Origin: Sistotremastrum niveocremeum HHB9708
Lineage: Eukaryota; Basidiomycota; Agaricomycetes; Sistotremastrales; Sistotremastraceae
Direction of reading: 5' to 3'
Length of the DNA stretch: 64,000 bases
NCBI GenBank assembly: GCA_001630475.1
Contig: KV419400.1
Location: 310,940 to 374,939 of the forward strand
Every line of letters starts with the position of its first letter. Position 1 is the first letter of the stretch. A program made the position numbers and the translations under genes. The notes under the pieces were generated by a model. It searched no databases. It saw only the letters and a program-made list of their open reading frames with translations, and was not told the origin of the DNA. Below, in pieces: positions 55,963 through 64,000 of this stretch.

Positions 55963-57153
55963 TCAAGGATGCTCGAGGAGATATCCGCCGTCCACCACCA
56001 CGTTCTAGGGTTGATGTCAGCACTGGCGAATGTCGACTAATCGTGAACTTACCTGGCCGCTCATGTATTGATTGGTGGCAAGCATGAGCACAGCTTGGGC
56101 CATATCTTCGTCTCTACCAGGTCTTCCGGCCGGGATGCCCTTCTCGTCTCTGTATTTTTCTCCAGCGGGGATATGAGACTTGTTTTGATCGTTCGACTCC
56201 TTCGTGGTCATCTCAGAAGGGAAAATGCCAGGCGATATCCTGCAAACATAGTCGATCGAGGACCAACAACAGGTGAGATGCACGCTCACGCATTGACTCT
56301 GATTTTGGTTTCTTTCCTCCGAAGTTCTTGAGCGAGAAGAGAATTAAGCTGAATCGTGGCGGCCTTGGATACGTTATATTTGAAGTGATGTTGCGTGGTA
56401 TTTGTGATTCCGCTGATGCTGGCAATGTTGATCACGGAACCGGAGTGACCGTGGGTGGATTGAGTTGCGGCGGAAAGAAGAGGGATGAAAGCTACGGTCG
56501 TGAAAAATGCACTGCATATATGCGGTAAATGGGGCTGAAATGATGAAGAGAATTCGAACATACCCGATAACATTGGTCCTATAGACATCTTCCCAATCTT
56601 CAACAGATTCGCTCCCAAGCTCCTTGGATAGCTCCTGAGGACTTTCGTCGCCCTTTTCGACTTCGCTGCTTCCTTTGGATATGCCAGCACTATTGATCAG
56701 TAAATCGACATGCTTTTCTCTCGTTGAGATCTCTTGGACGAGATCAGCGATGGATTGCTTTGATGTGACATCGAGAGGCAGAGCGATTATTTCGCCTCTG
56801 GGGTGGACGAGGGATGATCCGTGAACCTTGACGGTCTGAGCGAGAGTGTCTTGTCGACGGCTTGTGATATCTGAAGACATTTATGACCAGGGTGTTTTGC
56901 AGAAAAAAGTGTGATGCTCACAGACTCGCGCGCCGTTGTTGGCGAGAGCTTGGGCAGCCTGTGAGGCCAATCAATTGGGGAAAATGGCGCATGAAACATT
57001 TTTACTAACCATTAAACCGATTCCTGTCCCGCCACCGGTGATGACAGCAGTCCATCCTACGTTGGGTGAATAGTTGCACGATACTAGGTGACGTTCCAAC
57101 TCACCTTCAACGTTGAAGAGATTGTTGAGGGCGAAAGTCGGGTTGTTCGACAT
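55963..57153 (-). CDS. Short-chain dehydrogenase/reductase (SDR), unknown substrate
   Basis: A classical SDR. Start MSNNPTFALNNLFNVEG at 57153, spliced to WTAVITGGGTGIGLMAAQALANNGARVY with the TGxxxGIG cofactor motif. Then come HVDLLINSAGISKGSSE (NxAG), the catalytic Ser in SVINIASISGITNTTQ and YNVSK with the Tyr-x-x-x-Lys pair, and VNAISPGIFPSEMT after splicing. The last exon gives QNVVVDGGYLLEHP, matching the SDR C-terminal strand, and stops at 55963-55965. An insertion rich in Glu/Asp (EVEKGDESPQELSKEL) follows the NSAG motif. The substrate cannot be told from the sequence. It is convergent with RFC4. Confidence 0.88.
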
Positions 57154-57663
57154 TTTAGCTACGAGTTGTTTTGAGGCGATAGAGGGTAAGATACGATGGG
57201 AGAGGAGACAGAGCATTGAAGGTATTTGAATCCATCGCGGGCGTTGAGGAGACGGAGTAACTCTGAGCAACTTGAAGTGACGCAACAAATGTGCAGTGAT
57301 AGTGGCGTCGATCCCGGCCAAATGATCTCGTCTGCAGAAGCCGGATAATATATTCTCCCATCACAGAATACTCAGCCGTTGTACTGGCATATACAGTTGA
57401 CAAAGCGGTCAGATCGTATGAAATTGGTTGAAGTTGCTCGAAAGTATAGTATAAGCCGAGCGAGCCGGACAGCTCCAACTTCGGATTCTGACGATGGTAT
57501 TTCTGCTTCCGCACCACGTTATTCATGATGACCATTCAACCAAGGAATGAACCAAACCAACTCCAAAAAAGAACAATTCGATTGAGAAACACACACATAT
57601 ACATAATTATAGTAGGACCGAACCACTGGCAGACAGGATTGGGATGTTCGCTGATGCAGATTC
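57154..57663. other. Intergenic, SDR promoter and 3' side of the F-box-like gene
   Basis: About 510 bp between two minus-strand genes. A 126-residue minus frame spans part of it, without a family match; I do not accept it as a gene. Confidence 0.4.
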
Positions 57664-59136
57664 TCATGGTAACTCTGAATTCGAGGATTCGATCCAAAGC
57701 TTAAGCTTTCTTTTGAGCTTGATGCGTTCAAGTGTAGCAATGGGAAGCTCACTCTCGTGTCTGGTAATGGTATTTCGAACGTTGAGCGCTGTCAACCGTG
57801 GCAAAGTAAGGGACTCGGCTCCATCCAGAGCCATTGTAGGAAGCCTTATATGTCCAGAGAACTCGAGAGTCTCAATGTCTGGAAACCCTCGGAAGACGGA
57901 AAACCAGAGAAAATTCATGCCCATCGTCGATAGCGCAGAGGGATCATCAGAATCTTGAACGCTGGGGTCGATATTATCGCAGACGGCAAGACGGCCAATC
58001 CGGACTCCTGGTACACTCAATATCGAGGTGATCATCCGAATGACAGTGTCAGGCACACGAGGATCGTAACGACGAAACAGACCATGCACGCTGTGCCAAT
58101 CACTGTCATACCGAAGGCTGGGCATGCCATCAGTCTCAACGATGACTCGATGTTGATGAATTTCGACTGATAGAGATGTGGGGGTAACGCGGAAGCCGGT
58201 TTCCAAGAGTTCTAGTATTCGAGATAGTGATGCTGCGATTGGGAGGGATTCCGGAGCGTCCAATGTCTCATGAATACGGAGCGTCTGCAAGTGGGGCAGC
58301 GAAACCGTAGACATTAGACGGCGCACTGAAACGGGTGCCATGTCTTTGACCACAAATCGGCGACAAAATGGGAGGATCACGGAATGTGGCTGGTGCGGAG
58401 AGGGTATATCTGTGACGCTGTCGCTGCCAACTAAAGTGACATTTTCGAGACGAAGGACATTGGAATTTAGATTGGAGAGACTTTTCCTGCAATTTTGCTG
58501 GTGCATTCGCAGAGTCACAGTGGAGAGGGAGACAAATGGAGCGAGTTCGAAGGTCATGCAACTATCCAACCGAGTGCTTCGTAATTTTGGGGCGACGCCA
58601 GAGAAAAGCTTGCAGTTCAGCTGGCCTGTACCGAGAGTAAGGCTGAATGTTTGCAGATTGGGTGCAGGAGTTGTCAGAGGGCCAGATAACGCTTGGCATG
58701 CTCCGCTCCGGATATAAAGCTCCATGTGCTCGAAGGAAGCCATATTCGATGCGAGAAAATGGGCCCATCTCTGGATGTTCGAGTTGATGGTCAGAGCGTT
58801 CAAGTTGCTAGACTTCTGGAAGGTATCCAGGTAGAGGGAAATGTGTGACTCTTTGGCACGTTGGAAGTACTCCTGTACGACTGCTTCGGGCCACTGGAGA
58901 TATATCGTTCTCCATATATCGGGACGGGCGAGGGCGAGGGCGCGGGTACGTCTGTTGCTGCAGAGTGTGGTGATGGGCGTGAGTTAGTCGCAGTTGATGG
59001 GACATGAGACTCACATCAAAGCTAGTCGGGCAGTAGCAATGAGTCTCTTCTCTTGCCCTTCAAACATGCTTCCATCAGACATGTAGCACGTCAGGATTTC
59101 ATCCAGAAGTTCCAGAGGGATAGTTTCGAAAGCCAT
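57664..59136 (-). CDS. F-box-like domain protein
   Basis: Likely an F-box protein that presents substrates to an SCF ubiquitin ligase, though partners are unknown. The first exon encodes MAFETIPLELLDEILTCY, the start of an F-box-like motif, and joins across an intron (about 58965-59010) to NRRTRALALARPDIWRTIYLQWPEAVVQEYF, the second half of an agaricomycete-type F-box module. The rest, about 410 residues, is Leu/Ser/Thr-rich with LRR-like repeats of hydrophobic residues (LQTFSLTLGTGQLNCKLF, LRLENVTLVGSDSV) and ends KLWIESSNSELP. Expanded F-box families with such C-terminal regions are common in agaricomycetes. Start and intron are supported by frame continuity. Confidence 0.78.
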
Positions 59137-60632
59137 TTTGAACTTTATTCCGAGTGGGTAGATCAGTTCACTGGTCGTTCAGACGGCGATGCGGAAAGGA
59201 CTAGACCGCCAACTGACTCGGAGGTTACTGTATCCTGACAGCAGCTGCCTGCACGAAACAGGGCTTGGGTAAGATGCTATCAATCCGTTCAGAATGACTT
59301 CAGTCAGGTTGAGGTCGCTCAGACGCACCTCCAACGAACCACTAGTGCCCACAGGTTCAGATTGAAAGGAATAGCCCAAGTGGTTGAAGTTGGGCCGAGT
59401 CGAAAGTCTATGCCGAACAAGCCGGATCTTGAAAGCGTCGGCGATAACGGCCGCTCTGGCGCTTCTCAGGCCATTTCTGCTTCCGCAATACTTTGCCAGC
59501 ATGAGCTGCTTTCAAGTTACGCTGACTTCGTCGTTCCTCTGCGCTCAGGCTCTTCTCTGGTCTGATGGATCCTCGACTCTAAATTTGAGCTCATTGTTCG
59601 AAAATGTCACGCTCTGTATTACTCTTCAATAATTGGCTTACTCGACTAAATGGCTATACGAACTTTGTGCTGACAGTCAACCTCGCTCTGTTCCTCTTGA
59701 AGCTGGACCACATCATTCAGCAGATGACAACGCAGACTAAGCAGCCCAGTCATCAGATCGTGAGAAGAAACAACAAGCCAGATGCCTATAAAATAACGGA
59801 TGCACTGTCGGAAATCCCCATTCCTGCTTCGTCTCCCACCTCCTCCTGCCTTCGGGCACTGAGGAGGGCTCCTCGTCTTCGGACAAAATCCACATATCGC
59901 TGCTGGTGTCGAGACCGGGCTAAAGACAACGCTTCGCGCCTGCGGCTTGCGTGGGTCTGCGATGTGTGGAGAGCTTAATCGGAGCCCAGGTTCGATTGCG
60001 ACGTGCCGCGTAGGCACCGAGCTTCAAGATGTCGAGGAACGAGCGAGGTTGGGCCCGGGCCCGCCGCCCCGTTCGTTTTCGGGACCTCACTTGAGAGGGT
60101 TCTCCTCTATCCTATCATGATCTCACTCCAGTCGAGTCATTGATGCTGGAGATATTGAACTGTCATCCTTTCATGTCATGACCGATCGTTCTCGATGCCC
60201 GTGACTTTGTCTTTCCCATATGCTCGCTGGCAAATTTTCTTGAGATAGCTCATCTGTACCCAGGCGCAGGTCCTCATTGTTTGCGGTTACTCTTAGATCC
60301 TATCGCTGCTGAGTGTCAACCTCGCTGCCTAGTCTAGTGACGAGAAGCTCAATTTAAAGGTGAGTCACAATATCCTACTGTAAATATCATGACTCAATTG
60401 CGAACACAGGGTACTCTACGCCCTCCGCGGCTCCTCAACTTCCCCTCGGCGATCGAAAAATCGACGTTGTGCTCGTACGATGATTCGCGTCGTCCTTCGC
60501 AGGCCATCTGTGAGTGGACGCACACTGAAGAATCGTACGCGCCTGCATGGACTAATGCCCAACAATCAGTGAGATAAATGTACTATATATCATAGTACTG
60601 GTATATAACCCGGCCCGTCTAAGTTTGGAGTT
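59137..60632. other. Gene-poor stretch between F-box-like gene and RanGAP
   Basis: About 1.5 kb, the longest stretch here without a supported gene. Small frames occur on both strands (for example 59604-59978 plus and 59179-59502 minus), none with a known fold, clear splice pattern or coding-like composition. No tRNA, rRNA or transposon remnant was recognised. It could hold a fast-evolving gene or a non-coding RNA. Confidence 0.35.
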
Positions 60633-61904
60633 CTAGTTATTCAAAGACACTTTACCCAACAGATCTGCCAAGTCATCGGCTGCTTTGTCTGTCGCAGTAG
60701 CTTTGACTACTACAGGCTCTTCCTTCTCTTCGTCTTCATCTTTCTCATCTTCCTCTGCTTCATCTTCGTCTTCACCCTCTTCCACTTCTTCTCCATCCCA
60801 CTCTTCCATGTCGTCTAATTCGTCCAAAGCGTCTTCATGGCCATGTGTCGTAAGAGCATCCTTGATATTCGTAATGCACTCGTCTTCAGGGTCCGCCCTG
60901 TTCCCATTAAGTTCGAGCGTCGTCAGATTTGGGAGATGATCATGGATAGCCGAGGCGAGCAGATCAAGCGATCGATGATCGAGCTCTCCATACTGGAGCT
61001 TCAATGTCTCCAGCTCTTTGCTGCTCCCATGTTGCAACGCGAGTGCGATCGCAATGCCTCCCTTTCCACCCAATAGACAATCCGAGAGGTTCAGGGTCCG
61101 TAATCGAGGCCACGATGGAAGGCCAGCGGCAATTGCGCGAGATCCGCTAGCCGTACAGGTGTTATCCTGGACATCGAGATATTCGAGATTCGGACATTGG
61201 GACAATCCTTTCGCGAGAAGTGCAATGCCTTCCATGCGAATTCCATTCTGTGGCATCCGCACTTCAACGAGTCCACCATGCGCAGCGAAGGCGTCGGCCC
61301 AAGCAGCAGCACTCCCGTTCTCGAGCCTATTTCGTCCGCAAATGAGCGTTCGCAGATTCGAGGTCTTCCCTTCTGCTTTACTCAGTTTTGCAGACTCGTG
61401 AAGGGCATTGGCGACGACCGTTCCGCCTGCAGGTCCTAATCCGTTGTTGTTCAGTTTGAATATTTGGAAATGACGATTGTGAGTTAGGAACGGGACCATG
61501 GGGTCGACGCAGCGACCACCGAAGGCGTTGTCGGAGAGGTTGAGTTCGACGAGAGAGGTTTTGTCGATGAGGGCATCGCATATTGCGGAGAGTGATTGTG
61601 GGATTTCAGAGATGAGACGTCCTGTGAAGATATCTGCAAAGTCTGCCACCTATTTTATTCGTTAGTGAACGTCACGGAAACAAGAGTGGCATAAACGTGT
61701 TCGAGAGCGTACCTTCAACTTTGTAGCCTTCTTCAATATCTCAGCTATGGTCTGACATGCTTCGACACCGAGCGTATTGCCACCCATATGTACTTCCTCA
61801 ACATCAGGCATCGCGTATAGATCTTTGAGATGTGTTTCGACATCTGCACGTGTATCGAGCTTGAGACCTTTTCCTTGGATGGAAAAGATGGTTGATGAGG
61901 ACAT
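60633..61904 (-). CDS. RNA1: RanGAP (RNA1), GTPase-activating protein for Ran
   Basis: RanGAP stimulates Ran GTP hydrolysis in the cytoplasm, which sets the direction of nuclear transport. MSSSTIFSIQGKGLKLDTRADVETHL is followed by leucine-rich repeats: VEEVHMGGNTLGVEACQTIAEIL, then after an intron near 61648-61712 FADIFTGRLISEIPQSL with the catalytic Arg of the FTGR segment, LVELNLSDNAFGGRCVDPM, LNNNGLGPAGG, RTLICGRNRLENG, VRMPQNGIRMEGI, LEYLDVQDNTCTASG and LRTLNLSDCLLGGKGG. A very acidic Glu/Asp tract typical of RanGAP then leads to a short C-terminus ending LLGKVSLNN. The start at 61904 is favoured because upstream in-frame codons are not protein-like. Confidence 0.95.
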
Positions 61905-62357
61905 GGTTATTCGTGTCGATAAGGTATCTGAGTTGAGTGAAATGGAGGGAGGTATATATGGATGATGGGTATAAGGCTCGTAAAGGTTTTGAACTGGATA
62001 GGTCAACGCGGCGTCTCTCGTTTTTTCTTGTTCCGATGCCACGTGGAAGCGAACGCCCGTTGCCCAGAGCCTCTGATGACAATATTTTCAGGATTGAAAG
62101 TTTCCGATGCTAAACGTCATGGCTGCAGATTTGCTCTTACAGTGAGTAGTCAATCTTTCCAAGATTATCTCATTAAAGTTTCAGGACTAGTTTTGAACGC
62201 ACGGGACTCTGATCTTTTCATCCATTATCGTCCTCGGGACTCTGTTGTATCTATCCGTTTTTCGTTCAGGACCAAGGGCATGAAGATACATCTCAGATAA
62301 CCCAAGCTCGAGGGTTAAGCAGCGCTCCCTACTTTCTTTGCCAGGTTTTTCGTAAAG
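61905..62357. other. Intergenic, divergent RanGAP / Thr-rich gene
   Basis: About 450 bp between divergent start codons, holding both promoters and 5' UTRs. No repeat or RNA gene recognised. Confidence 0.45.
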
Positions 62358-63390
62358 ATGCCTTTCTCCTCCAGTAGGATGCGCGATGCGGTTGCTTCGG
62401 GGCCCAACTACGGAACGAATCATTTTGGTGATAGCAGTCCTTCTGACTCCCATGATATCGTTGGCCTCGAGAGCTCATACAATAAAACTCTTGGATCATC
62501 CCGCAACGCTGTGAGCCCCAAGATCGGCGGCTTGGTGGCGCAACGAGTCAATTTCGTAACAAATATACATTTGCATAACTCGGGTGAGCTCTCCTCGAGA
62601 ATTGAGTTTATATGTGCTGAACAAATACATTCCGCTCCTAGAGGCGTTCACATCTGTGCCGACCCCTTTCCCAGCTATGCCACTTTCCAGGCCTGATACT
62701 CCCTCCAACGATTCGCCTCCGGCTCGAAAGCCGCAGGATCTGCCCAGTATCCCTCGCTCTGATGAGATGACGCAGATAAAGCCCCGAGACAATCGGCCCA
62801 AGCGCCCGAGAGAGAGGCAGAAGCCTAACAGAGCGAAGCCAGAGGAGGATGCAGACACAAACGACCCCAAGAACCGTGACACCTCTATGGTCGTCAGTCA
62901 ATTTGATGCAGACACGGATACGACCAGGACCATCTTCACAGACACCATCACCTCTACTGATATCACCTCCGATAGCACGAATTCCATTGTTCGAACCGGT
63001 ACGACCACCGTCAGCATCACTGGTCAGGTCGCTCCCGATGTTATAAATATCGTTGCGGCCACAAGCAGGACCCTCGTCTCCATCGACAATGGTACCATCA
63101 CTACCATCATGAAAGCAAGCTCCGTCGATGTTACTGTCGAGTGTTCGTTGTGGAATATAGTCATCACCATAACAGACGCCAAATCCGACATTGTTACTAC
63201 GACTGTTGGCACTACCACTACCACTTCCACGGAAACTGACAACAAGACCCTCAAGTTGACTCTCGCGAAGGGTGGGACTGCTAGTGTTCCTACCACCGAT
63301 GCCGTTGTTGATGTGACGGTTGACTCAGAGGTCTCTGTCACAACCAACGCACCATTTTCGCAGAACATGAGTGTGAGGTATGGAAAATAG
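62358..63390 (+). CDS. Thr/Val-rich protein, unknown function
   Basis: I do not recognise the family. The first exon is MPFSSSRMRDAVASGPNYGT to NFVTNIHLHNS (62358-62583). A 91-nt intron (62584-62674; gtgagc donor, cccag acceptor) joins it in frame to AMPLSRPDTPSNDSPPARKP. The next 40 residues are Pro/Arg/Lys-rich (RPKRPRERQKPNRAKP). The C-terminal half is a Thr/Val/Ile/Ser-rich region with repeating TTTT and xVTVT patterns (TTTVGTTTTTSTETDN), suggesting stacked beta strands. It ends NMSVRYGK at 63390. It has no signal peptide and no membrane segment, so a secreted adhesin is not supported. About 314 residues. Whether it is translated is less sure than for other genes. Confidence 0.55.
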
Positions 63391-64000
63391 GCCAGTGAGA
63401 GGCCAACACATGGCGAGAAGTTGCATGTTTGTTTTACAGTATATTTGCCGGGCAATGTTACTAATATACTTAGTGCTATAAACCGATATGGCTGTTCTGA
63501 TAGTCGTGACTGCACCGCGAATTCAGTGTGAGACAAGGCCTCGAACTTCCTGGTGTGGGTAAGCCGTCATGAATAGCTATTGCTTCAGAGTCTTTTTCAC
63601 CCTCGCAGTGTACAGTAGCGTCAGAAACGCCCAACTGGTGCGATAGTACTATGCTTCATCTGTATTAAAGTTAATTAAACAGTCTACGTGACTATAATAA
63701 GGTCCACCGCTAGTTGTTTGAGAATTGCGCATGTTTTAGACGTTGACACTGGAGTATATGTACATGGAGTATCGTTGGAATATATTGCAACAGTCCTGTA
63801 GGTTCCGACTCCGTCTCCCTTCAAGAGCCGCATTATAGAGCTGGAGCTGGGTGACGAGTGCGGACATGCTGCCTACAAGTGATGGGCTCCTTATCAGGAA
63901 TCTCTTCAATAATTTGATAATGTATCCTGCCTGGTCGAAGCTGCACCTGCAATATTGAATGACATGGTGATCGCGCGAACGAGAATTTGTCATGGCGCCT
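63391..64000. other. Window end, nothing firmly recognised
   Basis: About 610 bp, AT-rich. A minus frame at 63736-63993 of 85 residues could be the edge of a gene entering from beyond the window, but no domain is seen. Confidence 0.35.

Noticed and set aside
57155-57535. 126-residue minus-strand frame upstream of the SDR gene
   Set aside because: No recognisable domain; it lies in the SDR promoter region.
59604-59978. 124-residue plus-strand frame with a short hydrophobic start
   Set aside because: Resembles a signal peptide at first sight, but the rest is Arg/Ser/Cys-rich with no family, and no second exon was found.
59985-60010. GGTTCGATT sequence resembling a tRNA T-arm
   Set aside because: The flanking bases do not pair as a T-stem, and no A box or acceptor stem fits upstream.
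63736-63993. 85-residue minus-strand frame at the window end
   Set aside because: Could be the edge of a gene outside, but nothing in it is recognisable, so it is not listed as a CDS.
1-64000. Transposons, endogenous virus copies or a secondary-metabolite cluster
   Set aside because: I saw no reverse transcriptase, integrase, transposase, terminal repeats, capsid-like genes, polyketide or peptide synthetases or cytochrome P450 genes; the content is ordinary conserved genes.

Overview
This window looks like a gene-dense piece of a basidiomycete (probably agaricomycete) nuclear genome. The reasons are eukaryotic housekeeping genes cut by many introns of about 50-90 nt, short intergenic spaces (about one gene per 2 kb on both strands), fungal proteins such as ATG16, SLA2, ADE5,7-type GARS-AIRS and CFD1, and Ser/Pro-rich low-complexity proteins. 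I found no transposable element, rRNA, CRISPR array or convincing tRNA. The species cannot be named from what I see.

Layout. 1-6.5 kb: a BET double-bromodomain protein whose 3' end leaves the window, a WDR70-like WD40 protein and a small basic protein. 6.7-13 kb: frataxin divergent from an ASNSD1-like protein across a 46-bp gap, then prohibitin 1 and a three-RRM PUB1/TIA-1-like protein. 13.5-19 kb: ATG16 divergent from the Rab7 GTPase YPT7, a branched-chain aminotransferase with two Gcn4-type sites upstream, and an atypical Rho-like GTPase. 19.8-25.4 kb: the Golgi t-SNARE SED5, a bacterial-type (GpsA) glycerol-3-phosphate dehydrogenase and an ankyrin-CCCH protein. 25.8-33 kb: ADE5,7, an HST3/HST4-like sirtuin, a dual-specificity phosphatase (DSP) and RPB6. 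34-44.3 kb: a multi-RRM protein, then five minus-strand genes in close tandem: a lipase, CFD1, a second DSP paralogue, a DM9-repeat protein and SURF1. 44.4-57 kb: SLA2, a long Ser/Pro-rich protein, a voltage-sensor-like membrane protein, mitochondrial seryl-tRNA synthetase divergent from RFC4 (60 bp between start codons), and a short-chain dehydrogenase. 57-64 kb: an F-box-like protein, a 1.5-kb gene-poor stretch, RanGAP (RNA1) and a Thr-rich protein of unknown function.

The genes do not form a biosynthetic cluster or defence island. Recurrent themes are membrane traffic and autophagy (ATG16, YPT7, SED5, SLA2), mitochondrial and Fe-S biology (frataxin, CFD1, SURF1, prohibitin, mitochondrial SerRS) and RNA/chromatin control (BET, sirtuin, RRM and CCCH proteins, RPB6). 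The items most worth a second look are the small GTPase that keeps its guanine-specificity motifs and CaaX box but has lost canonical G1 and G3 residues; the fungal DM9-repeat protein; the GpsA-type dehydrogenase; the two DSP paralogues 10 kb apart; a 19-nt microexon in RPB6; probable GC-AG introns in frataxin and the sirtuin; and very short divergent promoters. Exon structures were spliced by hand from reading frames and GT/AG (or GC/AG) sites. Individual exon ends are therefore predictions, while most gene identities rest on long conserved motifs.
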